Positions 32,383 to 42,967 are shown, numbered from the stretch's first letter. The stretch: 51,341 bases of DNA from JAFARZ01 sp035651595 (GCA_035651595.1 DASRFJ010000124.1:1-51341); one strand, 5' to 3'. Notes: generated from the letters alone by a model not told the origin. Made by a program: numbers and translations.

Positions 32383-32793
32383 ATGGAAAGCCAGATCATC
32401 CGGGTCACGACCGGCGGGCGCGAGGTCGTCAGGGACATCACGGACGAGTGCGCGCGGTTCGCGCGGGACGTTGCGGACGACGGCGACGGGCTGCTGCACG
32501 TGTTCGTGCCGCATGCGACGGCCGGGATCGCGCTCCTCGAACTCGGCGCGTCCAGCGACGACGATCTGCTGGCCACGCTCGCGGAGCTGCTGCCCGCGGA
32601 CGACCGGTGGCGGCATGCGCACGGCTCGCGAGGGCATGGCCGATCGCACGTCCTGCCCGCCTTCGTCCCGCCGCACGCGACGGTCCCGGTCATCGGCGGA
32701 CGGCTGGCACTCGGCACCTGGCAGTCGATCGCGCTGGTCGACCTCAACGTGGACAACCCGGACCGCCAGGTGCGGCTGTCGTTCCTGAGCTGA
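32383..32793 (+). CDS. YjbQ/UPF0047 family protein
   Basis: 136 residues from ATG at 32383. The family motifs are GLLHVFVPHATAGIALLEL, then RWRHAHGSRGHGRSHVLPAF and LALGTWQSIALVDLNVDNPD; the conserved His residues and GTWQ loop are present. YjbQ proteins form trimers and have been linked to thiamine-phosphate synthesis side activity (thiE complementation), though the true role is not settled. Its TGA shares one base with the ATG of the next gene (TGATG), so translation is coupled to the cobU-like gene. Confidence 0.92.
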   Translation: MESQIIRVTTGGREVVRDITDECARFARDVADDGDGLLHVFVPHATAGIALLELGASSDDDLLATLAELLPADDRWRHAHGSRGHGRSHVLPAFVPPHATVPVIGGRLALGTWQSIALVDLNVDNPDRQVRLSFLS

Positions 32794-33971
32794 TGGACAT
32801 CCTCGTTACCGGTACCGGCGGAGCCCGCGGCTGGCCCGAGCCGGGCTGCCGGTGCGCATCCTGCCTGCACGCGACCGCGGGCGCGAGCGAGCCGACACGT
32901 GCACGGTCGACCGTCCTCGTCGAGGGGGTGCTGCGGCTCGGCGTCGCCGACGAGGCGGGCGCGGGCGTGGTGGCCGGTGAGGGCGCGGGCGTGGTGGCGG
33001 GCGAGGCGCGGGCGGTGGAGGGCTTGCGGGTGCTCGGGCTCGCGGACGCTCGGGGTGGGGCGGCGGGTGCGGCGGCGGGTGAGGTACGGGGTGGCGGGAG
33101 CGGAGCGACGCTTGGCGGGTGGGACGTTACCGGTCCGGACGGGGCCAGGCTGCTGTATCCGGCCCGCCCGGGGGCCGTGCCCGTGCCGCCGGAGGGGGCT
33201 CGGCCCTACGACGTCGCTTTCCTCGACGTGCTGGGGGATGCGTTTCAACTCGGCGGGCTCCGGGCGCGCGGGCTGGTGACCGGCGACACGACCGTGCTGG
33301 CGGCGTTCGCGGATCACCGGGTTCGGTCGGAGGCTGAACTCCACAGCCGCTGCGGGATCTGGGGCGTGGGCGTTCTTAGAGATGGGGCTCGTGTAACGCC
33401 ATGTCGTTATGAGAAAAAAGAGGTTTACCGGGTGCTGGTGCTGGGCGGCGCGCGCTCCGGTAAGTCCGAGCGGGCGGAGTTGCGGGTTGCGGCCGAGCCG
33501 GACGTGACGTACGTGGCGACCGGGCCTAGCGGGGCGGGCGATCCGGACTGGGCGGCACGGGTCGCGGCCCACCGGCGGCGGCGGCCGTCCTGGTGGCGGA
33601 CGGCAGAGACGACCGACCTGGCAGGGGTGCTCGCCAAGGCGGCCAGCGGGACGACCCTCCTGATCGACGGGCTCGGGACCTGGCTGGCGGCGGTGCTCGA
33701 CGAGGCCGGCTGGAACGAGGCCGGCTGGAACGCGGGCGGACTGGACGCGGGCGGGCTGGCCGCGCGGATCGCGGAACTCGTCACAGCATGGCGTCAGACC
33801 AGCGCGTACGTGGTGGCGGTGAGCGACGAGACCGGGCTCGGCGTGATCCCGCAAACCCCGGCGGGGCGGGTGTTTCGTGACTGGCTCGGCCGGGTCAACC
33901 AGGCACTCGCCGCCGAGTCCGAAGAGACCGAACTCGTCGTGGCCGGCCGCGTCGTGCGCCTCGAAGGGTAA
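32793..33971 (+). CDS. cobU: CobU-type adenosylcobinamide kinase/guanylyltransferase with N-terminal metallo-hydrolase-like domain
   Basis: 392 residues from ATG at 32793. The N-terminal part begins MDILVTGTGGARGWPEPGCR, then CASC, the start seen in streptomycete CobU fusions and related to PhnP-like beta-lactamase folds. The C-terminal CobU domain starts RVLVLGGARSGKSERAELR (Walker A at 218-225), followed by TYVATGPSG, LLIDGLGTWLAAVL and SDETGLGVIPQTPAGRVFRD. It phosphorylates adenosylcobinamide and attaches GMP for B12 nucleotide-loop assembly. Two repetitive Gly/Ala-rich segments (residues about 50-110 and AGWNEAGWNAGGLDAGGLAA) and the AT-rich linker RYEKKEV are unusual. Confidence 0.88.
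   Translation: MDILVTGTGGARGWPEPGCRCASCLHATAGASEPTRARSTVLVEGVLRLGVADEAGAGVVAGEGAGVVAGEARAVEGLRVLGLADARGGAAGAAAGEVRGGGSGATLGGWDVTGPDGARLLYPARPGAVPVPPEGARPYDVAFLDVLGDAFQLGGLRARGLVTGDTTVLAAFADHRVRSEAELHSRCGIWGVGVLRDGARVTPCRYEKKEVYRVLVLGGARSGKSERAELRVAAEPDVTYVATGPSGAGDPDWAARVAAHRRRRPSWWRTAETTDLAGVLAKAASGTTLLIDGLGTWLAAVLDEAGWNEAGWNAGGLDAGGLAARIAELVTAWRQTSAYVVAVSDETGLGVIPQTPAGRVFRDWLGRVNQALAAESEETELVVAGRVVRLEG
33397..33430 (+). repeat. AT-rich short repeat inside a gene (copy 2)
   Basis: CCATGTCGTTATGAGAAAAA, followed by AGAGG, encodes the linker CRYEKKEV between the two CobU domains. It matches the tract at 4806-4840 on the opposite strand with one internal change but is read in a different frame. 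Confidence 0.6.
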
Positions 33972-34012
33972 CGGTCCGGTGACAATCCGGTCTGCAGAGA
34001 CCGATCGGACCG
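33972..34012 (+). terminator. two-tier hairpin after cobU
   Basis: CGGTCCG (33972-33978) pairs with CGGACCG (34006-34012), and inside it CGGTCT pairs with AGACCG around loop GCAG. The structure begins right after the cobU stop, in the 150-bp gap before the PfkB gene. Confidence 0.5.
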
Positions 34013-34122
34013 CGATGTCCTGAGCGCGCGCTGGCCAGTGACCACCGCCGCCCGATACCGTAGATACTCCGCTCGCCAACGTTGCCGAGTGCAGGCCAGC
34101 ATGCGATGGGGTGATGACAGGT

Positions 34123-35013
34123 ATGGCGCGCGTGGTAGTCATCGGCGACCTGATGACCGACACGGTCGCCCACGCGAAACTGGCGCTCGCCAGGGGCAGC
34201 GACACGCCTGCCAGCGTCTCCATGCACGGCGGCGGCTCCGGTGCCAACATCGCGGCGTGGATCGCGGCCGACGGCGGTGACGTGGCGTTCGTGGGACGGC
34301 GCGGCGCGGACATCGCCGGGCGTAACCGCGACATGGAGCTGATGGGCTACGGCGTCGACGCCCGGCTGGTGATGGACCCGGAGCGGCCGACCGGGACGTG
34401 CGTCGTCATGGTCACGCACAAGGGCGAGGGCACGATGCTCTCCGACCCGGGCGCGAACGCCGCCCTGTCCCCCGACGACCTGCCGCACGACCTGTTCGTG
34501 CCCGGAGCCCACCTGCACGTATCCGGGTACACGCTGCTGTCAGAGGGCGGGCGTTCGGCCGGGCTTGCCGCGCTGGAGTACTCGAGACGGGCGGGCATGA
34601 CGGCGTCGGTGGATTCGGCGTCAGCGGCGCCCCTTGAGCGGGTCGGGGCGGAGCCGTTCCTCGAGCTGTCCAGCGGGGCCGTGCTGCTGTTCGTCAACGT
34701 CGCGCAGGCGCGGGTGCTCACCGGGCGGGACGATCCCGAGGCGGCGGCGCGGGTGCTGACCGCGTGGTATCCGCAGGTAGTCGTCAAAATGGGCCCGGAA
34801 GGGGCGCTGTTCTACGCGAACGGCCGGCCGCCGGTGCGGGTGCCCGCTCCCCCGGTGGACCGGGTGATCGACGGAACCGGGGCGGGAGACGCGTTCACCG
34901 CGGGCTTCCTTCCGGCATGGCTGGACAAGAAGCCGCCCGGGGAAGCCCTGGCGTCCGGCTGCCGGCTGGCTGGGCACGCGCTCGGCCTGATCGGCGCGCG
35001 GCCGGTGCTTTAG
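34123..35013 (+). CDS. PfkB-family sugar/nucleoside kinase
   Basis: 296 residues from ATG at 34123 (the frame opens at 34111, GTG). ARVVVIGDLMTDTVAHAKLA starts the Rossmann-like domain. The substrate motif is MHGGGSGANIAAWIAADGGD, the lid strands GTCVVMVTHKGEGTMLSDPG, and the PfkB signature with the catalytic aspartate DGTGAGDAFTAGFLPAWLD. The ATP site includes VVVKMGPEGALFYANGR. Ribokinase or carbohydrate kinase is most likely; the exact sugar is unknown. It overlaps the convergent isomerase gene by 4 bp. Confidence 0.9.
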   Translation: MARVVVIGDLMTDTVAHAKLALARGSDTPASVSMHGGGSGANIAAWIAADGGDVAFVGRRGADIAGRNRDMELMGYGVDARLVMDPERPTGTCVVMVTHKGEGTMLSDPGANAALSPDDLPHDLFVPGAHLHVSGYTLLSEGGRSAGLAALEYSRRAGMTASVDSASAAPLERVGAEPFLELSSGAVLLFVNVAQARVLTGRDDPEAAARVLTAWYPQVVVKMGPEGALFYANGRPPVRVPAPPVDRVIDGTGAGDAFTAGFLPAWLDKKPPGEALASGCRLAGHALGLIGARPVL

Positions 35014-35708
35014 AACGCGGCTATTGTCGCCGGGGCGCGTTCGGTCCGGGACAGGGCGCGCAGGACCGCGGCGGTGCCGTGGCGGCGCGTGGACAGCCGG
35101 GTGAGCAGGCCGATCACCGCCTCCGTGGCCGGTTGCGGAAGCGGCGGGGGCGGGACGTCAACGCTCACCGCCAGGTCATCGACGTGGATCACGATCTCCA
35201 GCAGGCGCGTGGTGAGGAAGCCGTCCAGGCTGAGCGCCCAGCCGGTCCAAGGCAGGTAGTAGGGCTGATCCGGGTCCTCGGCCGGGAGCATGACGGTGAG
35301 CTGGGCGATCGAGGTGGCGGCGCGCTCGGCCAGGGCGTGCGGGCCGGCGGCGGCCTCAGTCTCCGCGTCCTCGCGGATGGCGATGTTGACCTCGGCGTCC
35401 GGCGGCGCGTCGATCCACGCGACGCGCGCGTAGTGGTCGAGGACGGTGATCACCTCGGTGCCTTCCGGCAGCGGCTCGCGGCGGCTGAGCTGGCCGGGGA
35501 CCCGGGTGAACTGCCGGGCCAGGTGACCGGCGAGGCCGCTCACCGTCATGTCGGCGAGCGCGCTCGGCTGGTCCCAGCGGGCCGCCACCTCGGGGCTGGC
35601 GATCAGCGTGGCGGCGGCGGTCGCGGTTTCCAGGAACAGGGCGGCGTCCAATGGTCTCCCCGGGCTCCAGACGAGGGGTCGGACCGAAATTGTAACGTTG
35701 GCGATCAT
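35010..35708 (-). CDS. maleylpyruvate-isomerase N-terminal domain (mycothiol-dependent DinB-fold) protein
   Basis: 232 residues from ATG at 35708. The four-helix DinB/MDMPI fold is indicated by DAALFLETATAAATLIASPE, DMTVSGLAGHLARQFTRVPG (metal His) and LEIVIHVDDLAVSVD (second His and Asp). An alternative start is TTG at 35651, with GGGGAG just upstream and no loss of conserved residues. The ATG overlaps the start codon of the divergent SDR gene (CATG), so the TTG start would leave room for promoters. Role: thiol-dependent isomerase-like or transferase; substrate unknown. Confidence 0.82.
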   Translation of the reverse strand: MIANVTISVRPLVWSPGRPLDAALFLETATAAATLIASPEVAARWDQPSALADMTVSGLAGHLARQFTRVPGQLSRREPLPEGTEVITVLDHYARVAWIDAPPDAEVNIAIREDAETEAAAGPHALAERAATSIAQLTVMLPAEDPDQPYYLPWTGWALSLDGFLTTRLLEIVIHVDDLAVSVDVPPPPLPQPATEAVIGLLTRLSTRRHGTAAVLRALSRTERAPATIAAF

Positions 35709-36480
35709 GAGCGACTATCTCGGTTCGTTGTTCTCGCTGGATGGACGCGTTGCGGTGGTGACCGGCGGGAGTTCGGGGATCGGCGAGGCGATGGCGGGAG
35801 CGCTGGCGCGGGCCGGGGCGCGGGTGGTGCTGGTGGCGCGGGACCGGGGGCGGCTGGCCGATCGTGCCGCCGCCTTGTCGGCTGACGGCTGCGTGGCGGG
35901 CTGGGTGAGCGCCGACCTTCGCAGTACGGAGGCGGCGGCGCGGGCCGGTGATCAGGCCGCGGACGTGTTCGGCGAGCCGGACATCCTGGTGAACTGCGCG
36001 GGCGTGAACGTGCGGCCGCCGTTCGGCTCGCTTCAGCCGGACGAATGGGATCTGACGATGGCGGTGAACCTCACCGCGCCGTTCGTGCTCGGGCAGCGGT
36101 TCGGGCCGTCGATGGCCGCGCGCGGCTGGGGGCGGATCATCAACGTGACGTCGCAGCAAGCGTCGCGTGCCTTCGGGAACAGCGGGGCGTACGGCGTGTC
36201 CAAGGCGGGGCTGGCGGGGCTCACGCGGTCCCAGTCGGAGGCGTGGGCGCCGTCCGGCGTGTGCTGTAACTCGGTGTGTCCCGGGTGGGTGGCGACGCCG
36301 CTGACCGCCGCGGTGGCCGCCGATCCGGTGCGGGTCGCGGCGCTGGCGTCGCGGACGATGGCAAAGCGCAACGGCTTGCCATCCGACTTCGCGGGGGTGG
36401 CGGTGTTTCTGGCGTCCCGGGCCAGCGACTACGTCACCGGGCAGACGGTCTACGTCGACGGCGGCTTCTCTGTTTCGTAA
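35707..36480 (+). CDS. short-chain dehydrogenase/reductase
   Basis: 257 residues from ATG at 35707. The cofactor site is VAVVTGGSSGIGEAMAGALA, NCAGVN is the NNAG-type strand, and the catalytic Ser and YxxxK are in VTSQQAS and YGVSKAGLAG. The C-terminal SDYVTGQTVYVDGGFSVS is typical of classical SDRs such as gluconate-5-dehydrogenase and FabG-like enzymes. Arg after the glycine motif is replaced by acidic or neutral residues, so NAD(H) or NADP(H) preference is uncertain. A TAACGT element 9-14 bp upstream could serve as a leaderless -10 box. Confidence 0.93.
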   Translation: MSDYLGSLFSLDGRVAVVTGGSSGIGEAMAGALARAGARVVLVARDRGRLADRAAALSADGCVAGWVSADLRSTEAAARAGDQAADVFGEPDILVNCAGVNVRPPFGSLQPDEWDLTMAVNLTAPFVLGQRFGPSMAARGWGRIINVTSQQASRAFGNSGAYGVSKAGLAGLTRSQSEAWAPSGVCCNSVCPGWVATPLTAAVAADPVRVAALASRTMAKRNGLPSDFAGVAVFLASRASDYVTGQTVYVDGGFSVS

Positions 36481-36483
36481 CGT

Positions 36484-36735
36484 TCAGGTGGCCAGCGGGA
36501 GCGCTGTGATGGGCAGCGGCGGACGCTGGAGTCCGTGCGTGATCGTGTCGCGGATCTCGCCTAGTATGCCGTGGCCGTCGGTGTCCAGTCGGGGCTGGCG
36601 GATAGTGCAAGAGCAGGATGCCATGTGCGACCAGCCGGTCGTGCCGCGCATTGGTAGCGTCCTGGGCTCTGACGGACGTGTGGTAGGCGTGGGAATCGAT
36701 TTCCGCGGCGACGCCAGCTCTCGGCCACTCTAGGG
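36484..36735 (-). pseudogene. C-terminal remnant of a DUF559/AbiEi-like gene with frameshift
   Basis: The minus strand reads EWPRAGVAAEIDSHAYHTSV, then ATNARHDRLVAHGILLLHY, the end motif of actinobacterial DUF559 (endonuclease-like, AbiEi antitoxin-linked) proteins. After LLLHY the homologous sequence jumps to another frame: IRQPRLDTDGHGILGEIRDT, then THGLQRPPLPITALP, ending at TGA 36486-36484. The 5' two thirds are missing. This is all I see in the 388-bp gap 36481-36868, apart from the parC promoter region. Confidence 0.65.
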
Positions 36736-36868
36736 AGCTTCGGGGGCCACGCACCTCTTTTGGGGCCGGGGGCGGAGGCGGCGGCCGGGGGCGGGCGGCG
36801 GCCGGGCCGGCGGCGCGCCGGCGGCATCGGCGACGCGGGAAGACGCGCAGCACGGCACAATAAACGGC

Positions 36869-39352
36869 ATGGCAGCGCGACGCACCGGTGGCACGGCTAC
36901 GCCACCACCCGAGGACTTCGAAGAGAACATCGTCGACATCGACGTCGTAGAGGAGATGCGGGGCAGCTACCTCGAGTACGCCTACAGCGTCATCTACCAG
37001 CGCGCCCTGCCCGACGCACGGGACGGCCTCAAGCCCGTCCAGCGACGAATCCTCTACCAGATGAACGAGATGGGCCTGCGCCCCGACCGGCCGCACGTCA
37101 AGTGCGCGCGCGTCGTCGGTGACGTGATGGGCCGGCTCCACCCGCACGGCGACTCGGCCATCTACGACGCGCTGGCACGGCTCGCCCAGCCGTGGGCGAT
37201 GCGGCTTCCCCTCGTTGATGGCCACGGCAACTTCGGGAGCATGGGCGGCGACGACCAGCCGGCCGCGATGCGGTACACCGAGTGCCGCCTCACCACCGCC
37301 GCCATGGAGATGGTCGCCAGCATCGACGAAGACACGGTCGACTTCATCCCGAACTACGACGGTTCCGAGCAACAGCCCGACGTTCTCCCCGCCGGCATCC
37401 CGAACCTCCTGGTCAACGGCGCGTCGGGCATCGCGGTCGGCATGGCCACCAACATGGCGCCGCACAACCTCACCGAGGTGGTGCAAGCGGCCCGCCACCT
37501 GCTCAAGCACCCGAACGCCACCCTCGAGACGCTGATGCGCTTCGTGCCCGGTCCCGACCTGCCGACCGGCGGCATCATCGCCGGCCTCGACGGCATCCGG
37601 GAGGCCTACGAGACCGGCCGCGGCATCTTCCGCACCCGCGCAAAGGCCACGATCGAGCAGCTCCCGCGCGGCAAAACCGGCATCATCATCACCGAACTGC
37701 CGTACACCATCGGTCCCGAGAAGGTCATCACCCGCATCAAGGACCTCGTCCAAGCCAAGAAACTCAACGGCATCTCCGACCTCAAAGATCTCACCGACCG
37801 CAACCGCGGCCTGCACCTGCTGATCGAGGTCCGCAGCGGCTTCAACCCCGAGGCCATCCTGGCCGAGTTGTACCGTCTCACCCCGATGGAGGAGACGTTC
37901 GGCATCAACAACGTCGCGCTGGTCGACGGTCAGCCCCGCGTCCTGGGCCTCAGGGACCTGCTCACGATCTACGTCGACCACCGCATCGACGTGACGCGCC
38001 GCCGGACGGAGTTCCGCCGCCGCAAGCGCGAGGAACGGCTGCACCTGGTGGCGGGCCTGATCACCGCGCTGCTCAACATCGACGAGGTCATCCAGGTCAT
38101 CCGCTCCTCGGACGACGCCGCGCAGGCCAAGCAGCGCCTGATGGAGATCTTCGAGCTGTCCGAGATCCAGGCGCAGTACATCCTCGACACCCCGCTGCGC
38201 CGGCTGACCAGGTACGACCGGCTCGAGCTTGAGCGTGAGCAGGACACGCTGCGCACCGAGATCGCCGAGCTCACGGCCATCCTGGAGTCGGAGGAGCGAC
38301 TCCGCGACCTGGTTTCTGAGGAACTCGCCGACGTGGCCCGCCGCTTCGGCACCCCGCGCCGCACGGTGCTGATGGAGGGCGGCGAGGCGGCCGTCCCCGC
38401 CGCCGTGCCGCTGGAGGTGGCCGACGACCCGTGCCACGTCCTGCTCTCCGCCACCGGCCTGCTGGCGAGAATCGATTCTTCCGAACGGCCAGGGGCTCAA
38501 CCTCCGGGTCCCGCGGCTCGGGCGAAACATGACGGGCTCGCCTCGGTGGTACCGGCCACTGCCCGCGGCACGGTCGGGGTGGTGACGTCGGCGGGCCGGA
38601 TGGTCAAGCTGAGCGTGCTGGAGATCCCCGCCCTGGCGATGTCGGCGGCCGCGCCGAGCCTGGCCGGCGGCGTGCAGCTCGCCGACCTGATCACGCTGGA
38701 CCGCGGCGAGACCGTGGTCGCGCTGGCGGCCGTCGACGAGCCGGGTCTTGGCCTCGCGCTCGGCACCGCCGAAGGCGTGGTGAAACGAGTCGTCCCCGAC
38801 TACCCGCAGAACCGCGACGAGTTCGAGCTGATCACGCTGCGCGACGGCGACCGCGTCGTCGGCGCGGCACAGGTAACCGCCGAAGACGCCGAGCTGACGT
38901 TCATCACCAGCGACGCTCAGCTGCTGCACTTCCCCGCGTCGTCGGTGCGTCCGCAGGGCCGCCCGGCCGGGGGCATGGCCGGCGTCAAGCTGTCTGACGG
39001 AGCCGCGGTGGTGTGGTTCGGGGTCGTGGCGGCGGCGTCGGCCGCCGGGACGAGCGCGCCGGCCGTGGTGGTGACCGTGGCCGGGTCTAGCGCGACGCTG
39101 TCCGGCACCGGCGGCACCAGCGTGAAGGTCACCCCGATGCACGAGTTCCCCGGCAAGGGCCGGGCGACCGGCGGGGTGCGCTGCCATCGGTTCCTCAAGG
39201 GCGAGGACACGCTGGTGCTGGCCTGGGCGGGCCCGTCCCCCGCGCTCGGCGCCGCCGCGTCCGGCACCCCGGTCGAGCTGCCGCCGGCCACCGGCAAGCG
39301 CGACGGCTCCGGCGTCCCCCTGGCCGGCGCGCTAACCGTGATCGGCGGTTAG
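36869..39352 (+). CDS. parC: DNA topoisomerase IV subunit A (GyrA/ParC family)
   Basis: 827 residues from ATG at 36869. The breakage-reunion domain shows EEMRGSYLEYAYSVIYQRAL, DGLKPVQRRILYQMNEMG and the active-site tyrosine in AAMRYTECRL (Tyr136). Quinolone-region residues are GRLHPHGDSAIYDALARLAQ. The C-terminal beta-pinwheel (about 500-827) lacks the GyrA box QRRGGKG. This and the nearby parE and sigma factor gene argue for topoisomerase IV, not gyrase. Long Ala/Gly segments interrupt the pinwheel. It decatenates daughter chromosomes. Convergent with the small gene at 39349, overlapping 4 bp. Confidence 0.93.
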   Translation: MAARRTGGTATPPPEDFEENIVDIDVVEEMRGSYLEYAYSVIYQRALPDARDGLKPVQRRILYQMNEMGLRPDRPHVKCARVVGDVMGRLHPHGDSAIYDALARLAQPWAMRLPLVDGHGNFGSMGGDDQPAAMRYTECRLTTAAMEMVASIDEDTVDFIPNYDGSEQQPDVLPAGIPNLLVNGASGIAVGMATNMAPHNLTEVVQAARHLLKHPNATLETLMRFVPGPDLPTGGIIAGLDGIREAYETGRGIFRTRAKATIEQLPRGKTGIIITELPYTIGPEKVITRIKDLVQAKKLNGISDLKDLTDRNRGLHLLIEVRSGFNPEAILAELYRLTPMEETFGINNVALVDGQPRVLGLRDLLTIYVDHRIDVTRRRTEFRRRKREERLHLVAGLITALLNIDEVIQVIRSSDDAAQAKQRLMEIFELSEIQAQYILDTPLRRLTRYDRLELEREQDTLRTEIAELTAILESEERLRDLVSEELADVARRFGTPRRTVLMEGGEAAVPAAVPLEVADDPCHVLLSATGLLARIDSSERPGAQPPGPAARAKHDGLASVVPATARGTVGVVTSAGRMVKLSVLEIPALAMSAAAPSLAGGVQLADLITLDRGETVVALAAVDEPGLGLALGTAEGVVKRVVPDYPQNRDEFELITLRDGDRVVGAAQVTAEDAELTFITSDAQLLHFPASSVRPQGRPAGGMAGVKLSDGAAVVWFGVVAAASAAGTSAPAVVVTVAGSSATLSGTGGTSVKVTPMHEFPGKGRATGGVRCHRFLKGEDTLVLAWAGPSPALGAAASGTPVELPPATGKRDGSGVPLAGALTVIGG

Positions 39353-39750
39353 GTTCCAGCGGAAATGATGGGCGGAATGGCTGCCATGGCGACCACTTCG
39401 CCCATCATCTGGGCCGGGATCGTGATGCCGGGCGGGGTACGGTCTGGCGCGGCGGCGGCGAGGGCGGCCAGCAGGGCGGCGGGACCCGCCGTCTGCTTGT
39501 CGGCGAGCTGCCAGTCCCTGATGATGACCTCGCCCTCCGGTCCGGGGTCGAACACACCGGTGTCGAAGCAGCCGGCGTCCGCCAGCGTCCGCATGGCGGG
39601 GTGGTCGTCGGGGATGTCGCGCAGGTAGGCGGCGGCGTCGAGCAATGACACGACGCTGCGGGCCACGCGCAGGGCGTTCTCGCCGGCCGTGTCCAGCCGC
39701 CACCACGCCCGAGCCCGGAGGTGCTGCGCAACGAGTATCGCTCTAGCCAC
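39349..39750 (-). CDS. uncharacterised protein between parC and parE
   Basis: 133 residues from GTG at 39750. ARAILVAQHLRARAWWRLDT, GENALRVARSVVSLLDAAAY, LADAGCFDTGVFDPGPEGEV and the Ala-rich tail give a soluble alpha/beta protein of unknown family. There is no signal peptide, no transmembrane helix and no known motif. TACTAT at 39760-39765 lies 9 bp before the GTG, consistent with a leaderless transcript. It is divided from parE (ending 39769) by 18 bp, on the same strand. Confidence 0.7.
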   Translation of the reverse strand: MARAILVAQHLRARAWWRLDTAGENALRVARSVVSLLDAAAYLRDIPDDHPAMRTLADAGCFDTGVFDPGPEGEVIIRDWQLADKQTAGPAALLAALAAAAPDRTPPGITIPAQMMGEVVAMAAIPPIISAGT

Positions 39751-39759
39751 GGAGAGTGA

Positions 39760-39765
39760 TAGTAC
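39760..39765 (-). promoter_or_regulatory. -10 box for a leaderless transcript
   Basis: Minus-strand TACTAT ends 9 nt before the GTG at 39750, and no Shine-Dalgarno site is present. This spacing would put transcription start on or next to the start codon, a common actinobacterial arrangement. Confidence 0.35.
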
Positions 39766-39768
39766 CAG

Positions 39769-41895
<2,127 letters not shown>

Positions 41896-42152
41896 CGAAG
41901 AGTAGCGTTCCGCGGCGGCGGCCGAAGCACGCCACGCTGCTTACGGGCCGCCGATGCCCCGGATTGCATCGACTGCCCGCTATCAGGGTAAATAACTGAT
42001 GCAGGATCTCCGCTGCGAGTAACGTTGGCATCACGGAACGTCAGGACAGTTTCGCTTGTGGCGTACACCACTCGGCGTGGGGAACGCTGACGGCGGGGTA
42101 TGTGTTGTGCTGTGCTGTAAGGCGTAGGCAGCAACGGGAAAGGACGGCGACA

Positions 42153-42371
42153 TTGACCGGAGCAATGGCCCCAACAAAGCCGCTGACCGCGCTTGACCTC
42201 TGCGATCGTTGCGGGGCTCAGGCATACGTCCGCGTGCTGCTCGCCAACGGGGGTGAGCTGCTTTTCTGTGCCCATCACGGCCGTGAGCACTCGGCCGCGC
42301 TAGCCAAGGTGGCGGTGGACATCCAGGATGAGAGCAACCGGCTGTCCGAGCCGCCGCCGGCTCAGAACTAG
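42153..42371 (+). CDS. DUF7455 small zinc-ribbon-like protein
   Basis: 72 residues from TTG at 42153, with AAAGGA nine bases before; ATG at 42165 is the alternative start (68 residues). ALDLCDRCGAQAYVRVLLAN, then GGELLFCAHHGREHSAAL, has the pattern C-x2-C ... C-x-H-H, probably a zinc site. The family is conserved in actinobacteria between parE and the principal sigma factor gene; function unknown. A strong terminator follows 16 bp after the stop. Confidence 0.9.
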   Translation: MTGAMAPTKPLTALDLCDRCGAQAYVRVLLANGGELLFCAHHGREHSAALAKVAVDIQDESNRLSEPPPAQN

Positions 42372-42386
42372 ACGTCATCAACCGCG

Positions 42387-42421
42387 GAAAGCCGCGCCCA
42401 TGTGTTCCGGGCGCGGCTTTC
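42387..42421 (+). terminator. strong intrinsic-type terminator
   Basis: GAAAGCCGCGCCC (42387-42399) pairs perfectly with GGGCGCGGCTTTC (42409-42421) over 13 bp around a 9-nt loop. It separates DUF7455 from the convergent GNAT gene and ends in TTTC. Confidence 0.9.
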
Positions 42422-42442
42422 GCTGTCTCGGGGCACGCCTGG

Positions 42443-42967
42443 CTAGAGCTGGCGCGTCATGAACGCGCTGTTCGCGCTCGGCCGGTAGTCGCCGAACGGA
42501 TCACAGTACGTAAATCCGGCGGCTTCATACAGTGAGCGAGCCGGCCGGAACGCATCCATCGAACCGGTCTCCAGGCTGAGCCGCCGGTATCCCCTGGCCC
42601 GGGCCACCTGAACGATGTGCGTGAGCATCAGCTTGCCGATACCCCGGCCGCGGGCCGCCTCCGCCGTGTGCATGGACTTGAGTTCCCCGTGGCCGCCGCC
42701 AAGCTCCTTCAGCGCCCCGACGGCGAGCAGCCGGCCGTCCCGCCGGTAGCTGAAGAACGTCACCGCCGGTTCGGCGAGGCCCGCCGCGTCGAGGGCATGC
42801 ACGTCCTCCGGCGGGCTGATCGACCGCATCAGCGCCAGGTGCCTGCCGAGCAACATCAGCACGTCATCCGCGGCCGGGTCGTCCACCGCGATCTGTCCCT
42901 CTGTGATCTGTCCCTCCGCGATCTGTCCCTCCGCGATCTGTCCCTCCGCGATCCGCGCCTCCGTCAT
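42443..42967 (-). CDS. GNAT-family N-acetyltransferase with repeat-encoded N terminus
   Basis: 174 residues from ATG at 42967. Residues about 6-25 are AEGQI repeats made by a 15-bp tandem array, and the domain proper begins near residue 30. The acetyl-CoA site is ELKSMHTAEAARGRGIGKLM (the R/Q-x2-G-x-G/A motif is RGRGIG), with LETGSMDAFRPARSLYEAAG and FTYCDPFGDY as motif B. It resembles YjdJ/PA-type small-molecule acetyltransferases; substrate unknown. The true start could lie after the array, for example at the later MLLGRH methionine, but that would remove part of the first strand. Confidence 0.88.
   Translation of the reverse strand: MTEARIAEGQIAEGQIAEGQITEGQIAVDDPAADDVLMLLGRHLALMRSISPPEDVHALDAAGLAEPAVTFFSYRRDGRLLAVGALKELGGGHGELKSMHTAEAARGRGIGKLMLTHIVQVARARGYRRLSLETGSMDAFRPARSLYEAAGFTYCDPFGDYRPSANSAFMTRQL
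42891..42965. repeat. 15-bp tandem repeat in the GNAT gene
   Basis: Five units (starts 42891, 42906, 42921, 42936, 42951) of GATCTGTCCCTCCGC, the last degenerate. On the minus strand each unit encodes A/T-E-G-Q-I. The copy number may vary between strains. Confidence 0.85.

Noticed and set aside
33972..34012. Cobalamin riboswitch near cobU
   Set aside because: The structure lies after cobU, is only a two-tier hairpin and lacks the conserved B12-box.
36434..39187. 917-codon minus-strand open frame
   Set aside because: It is antisense to parC, which has full family motifs. Only its last 80 codons contain real homology, reported as a DUF559-like remnant.
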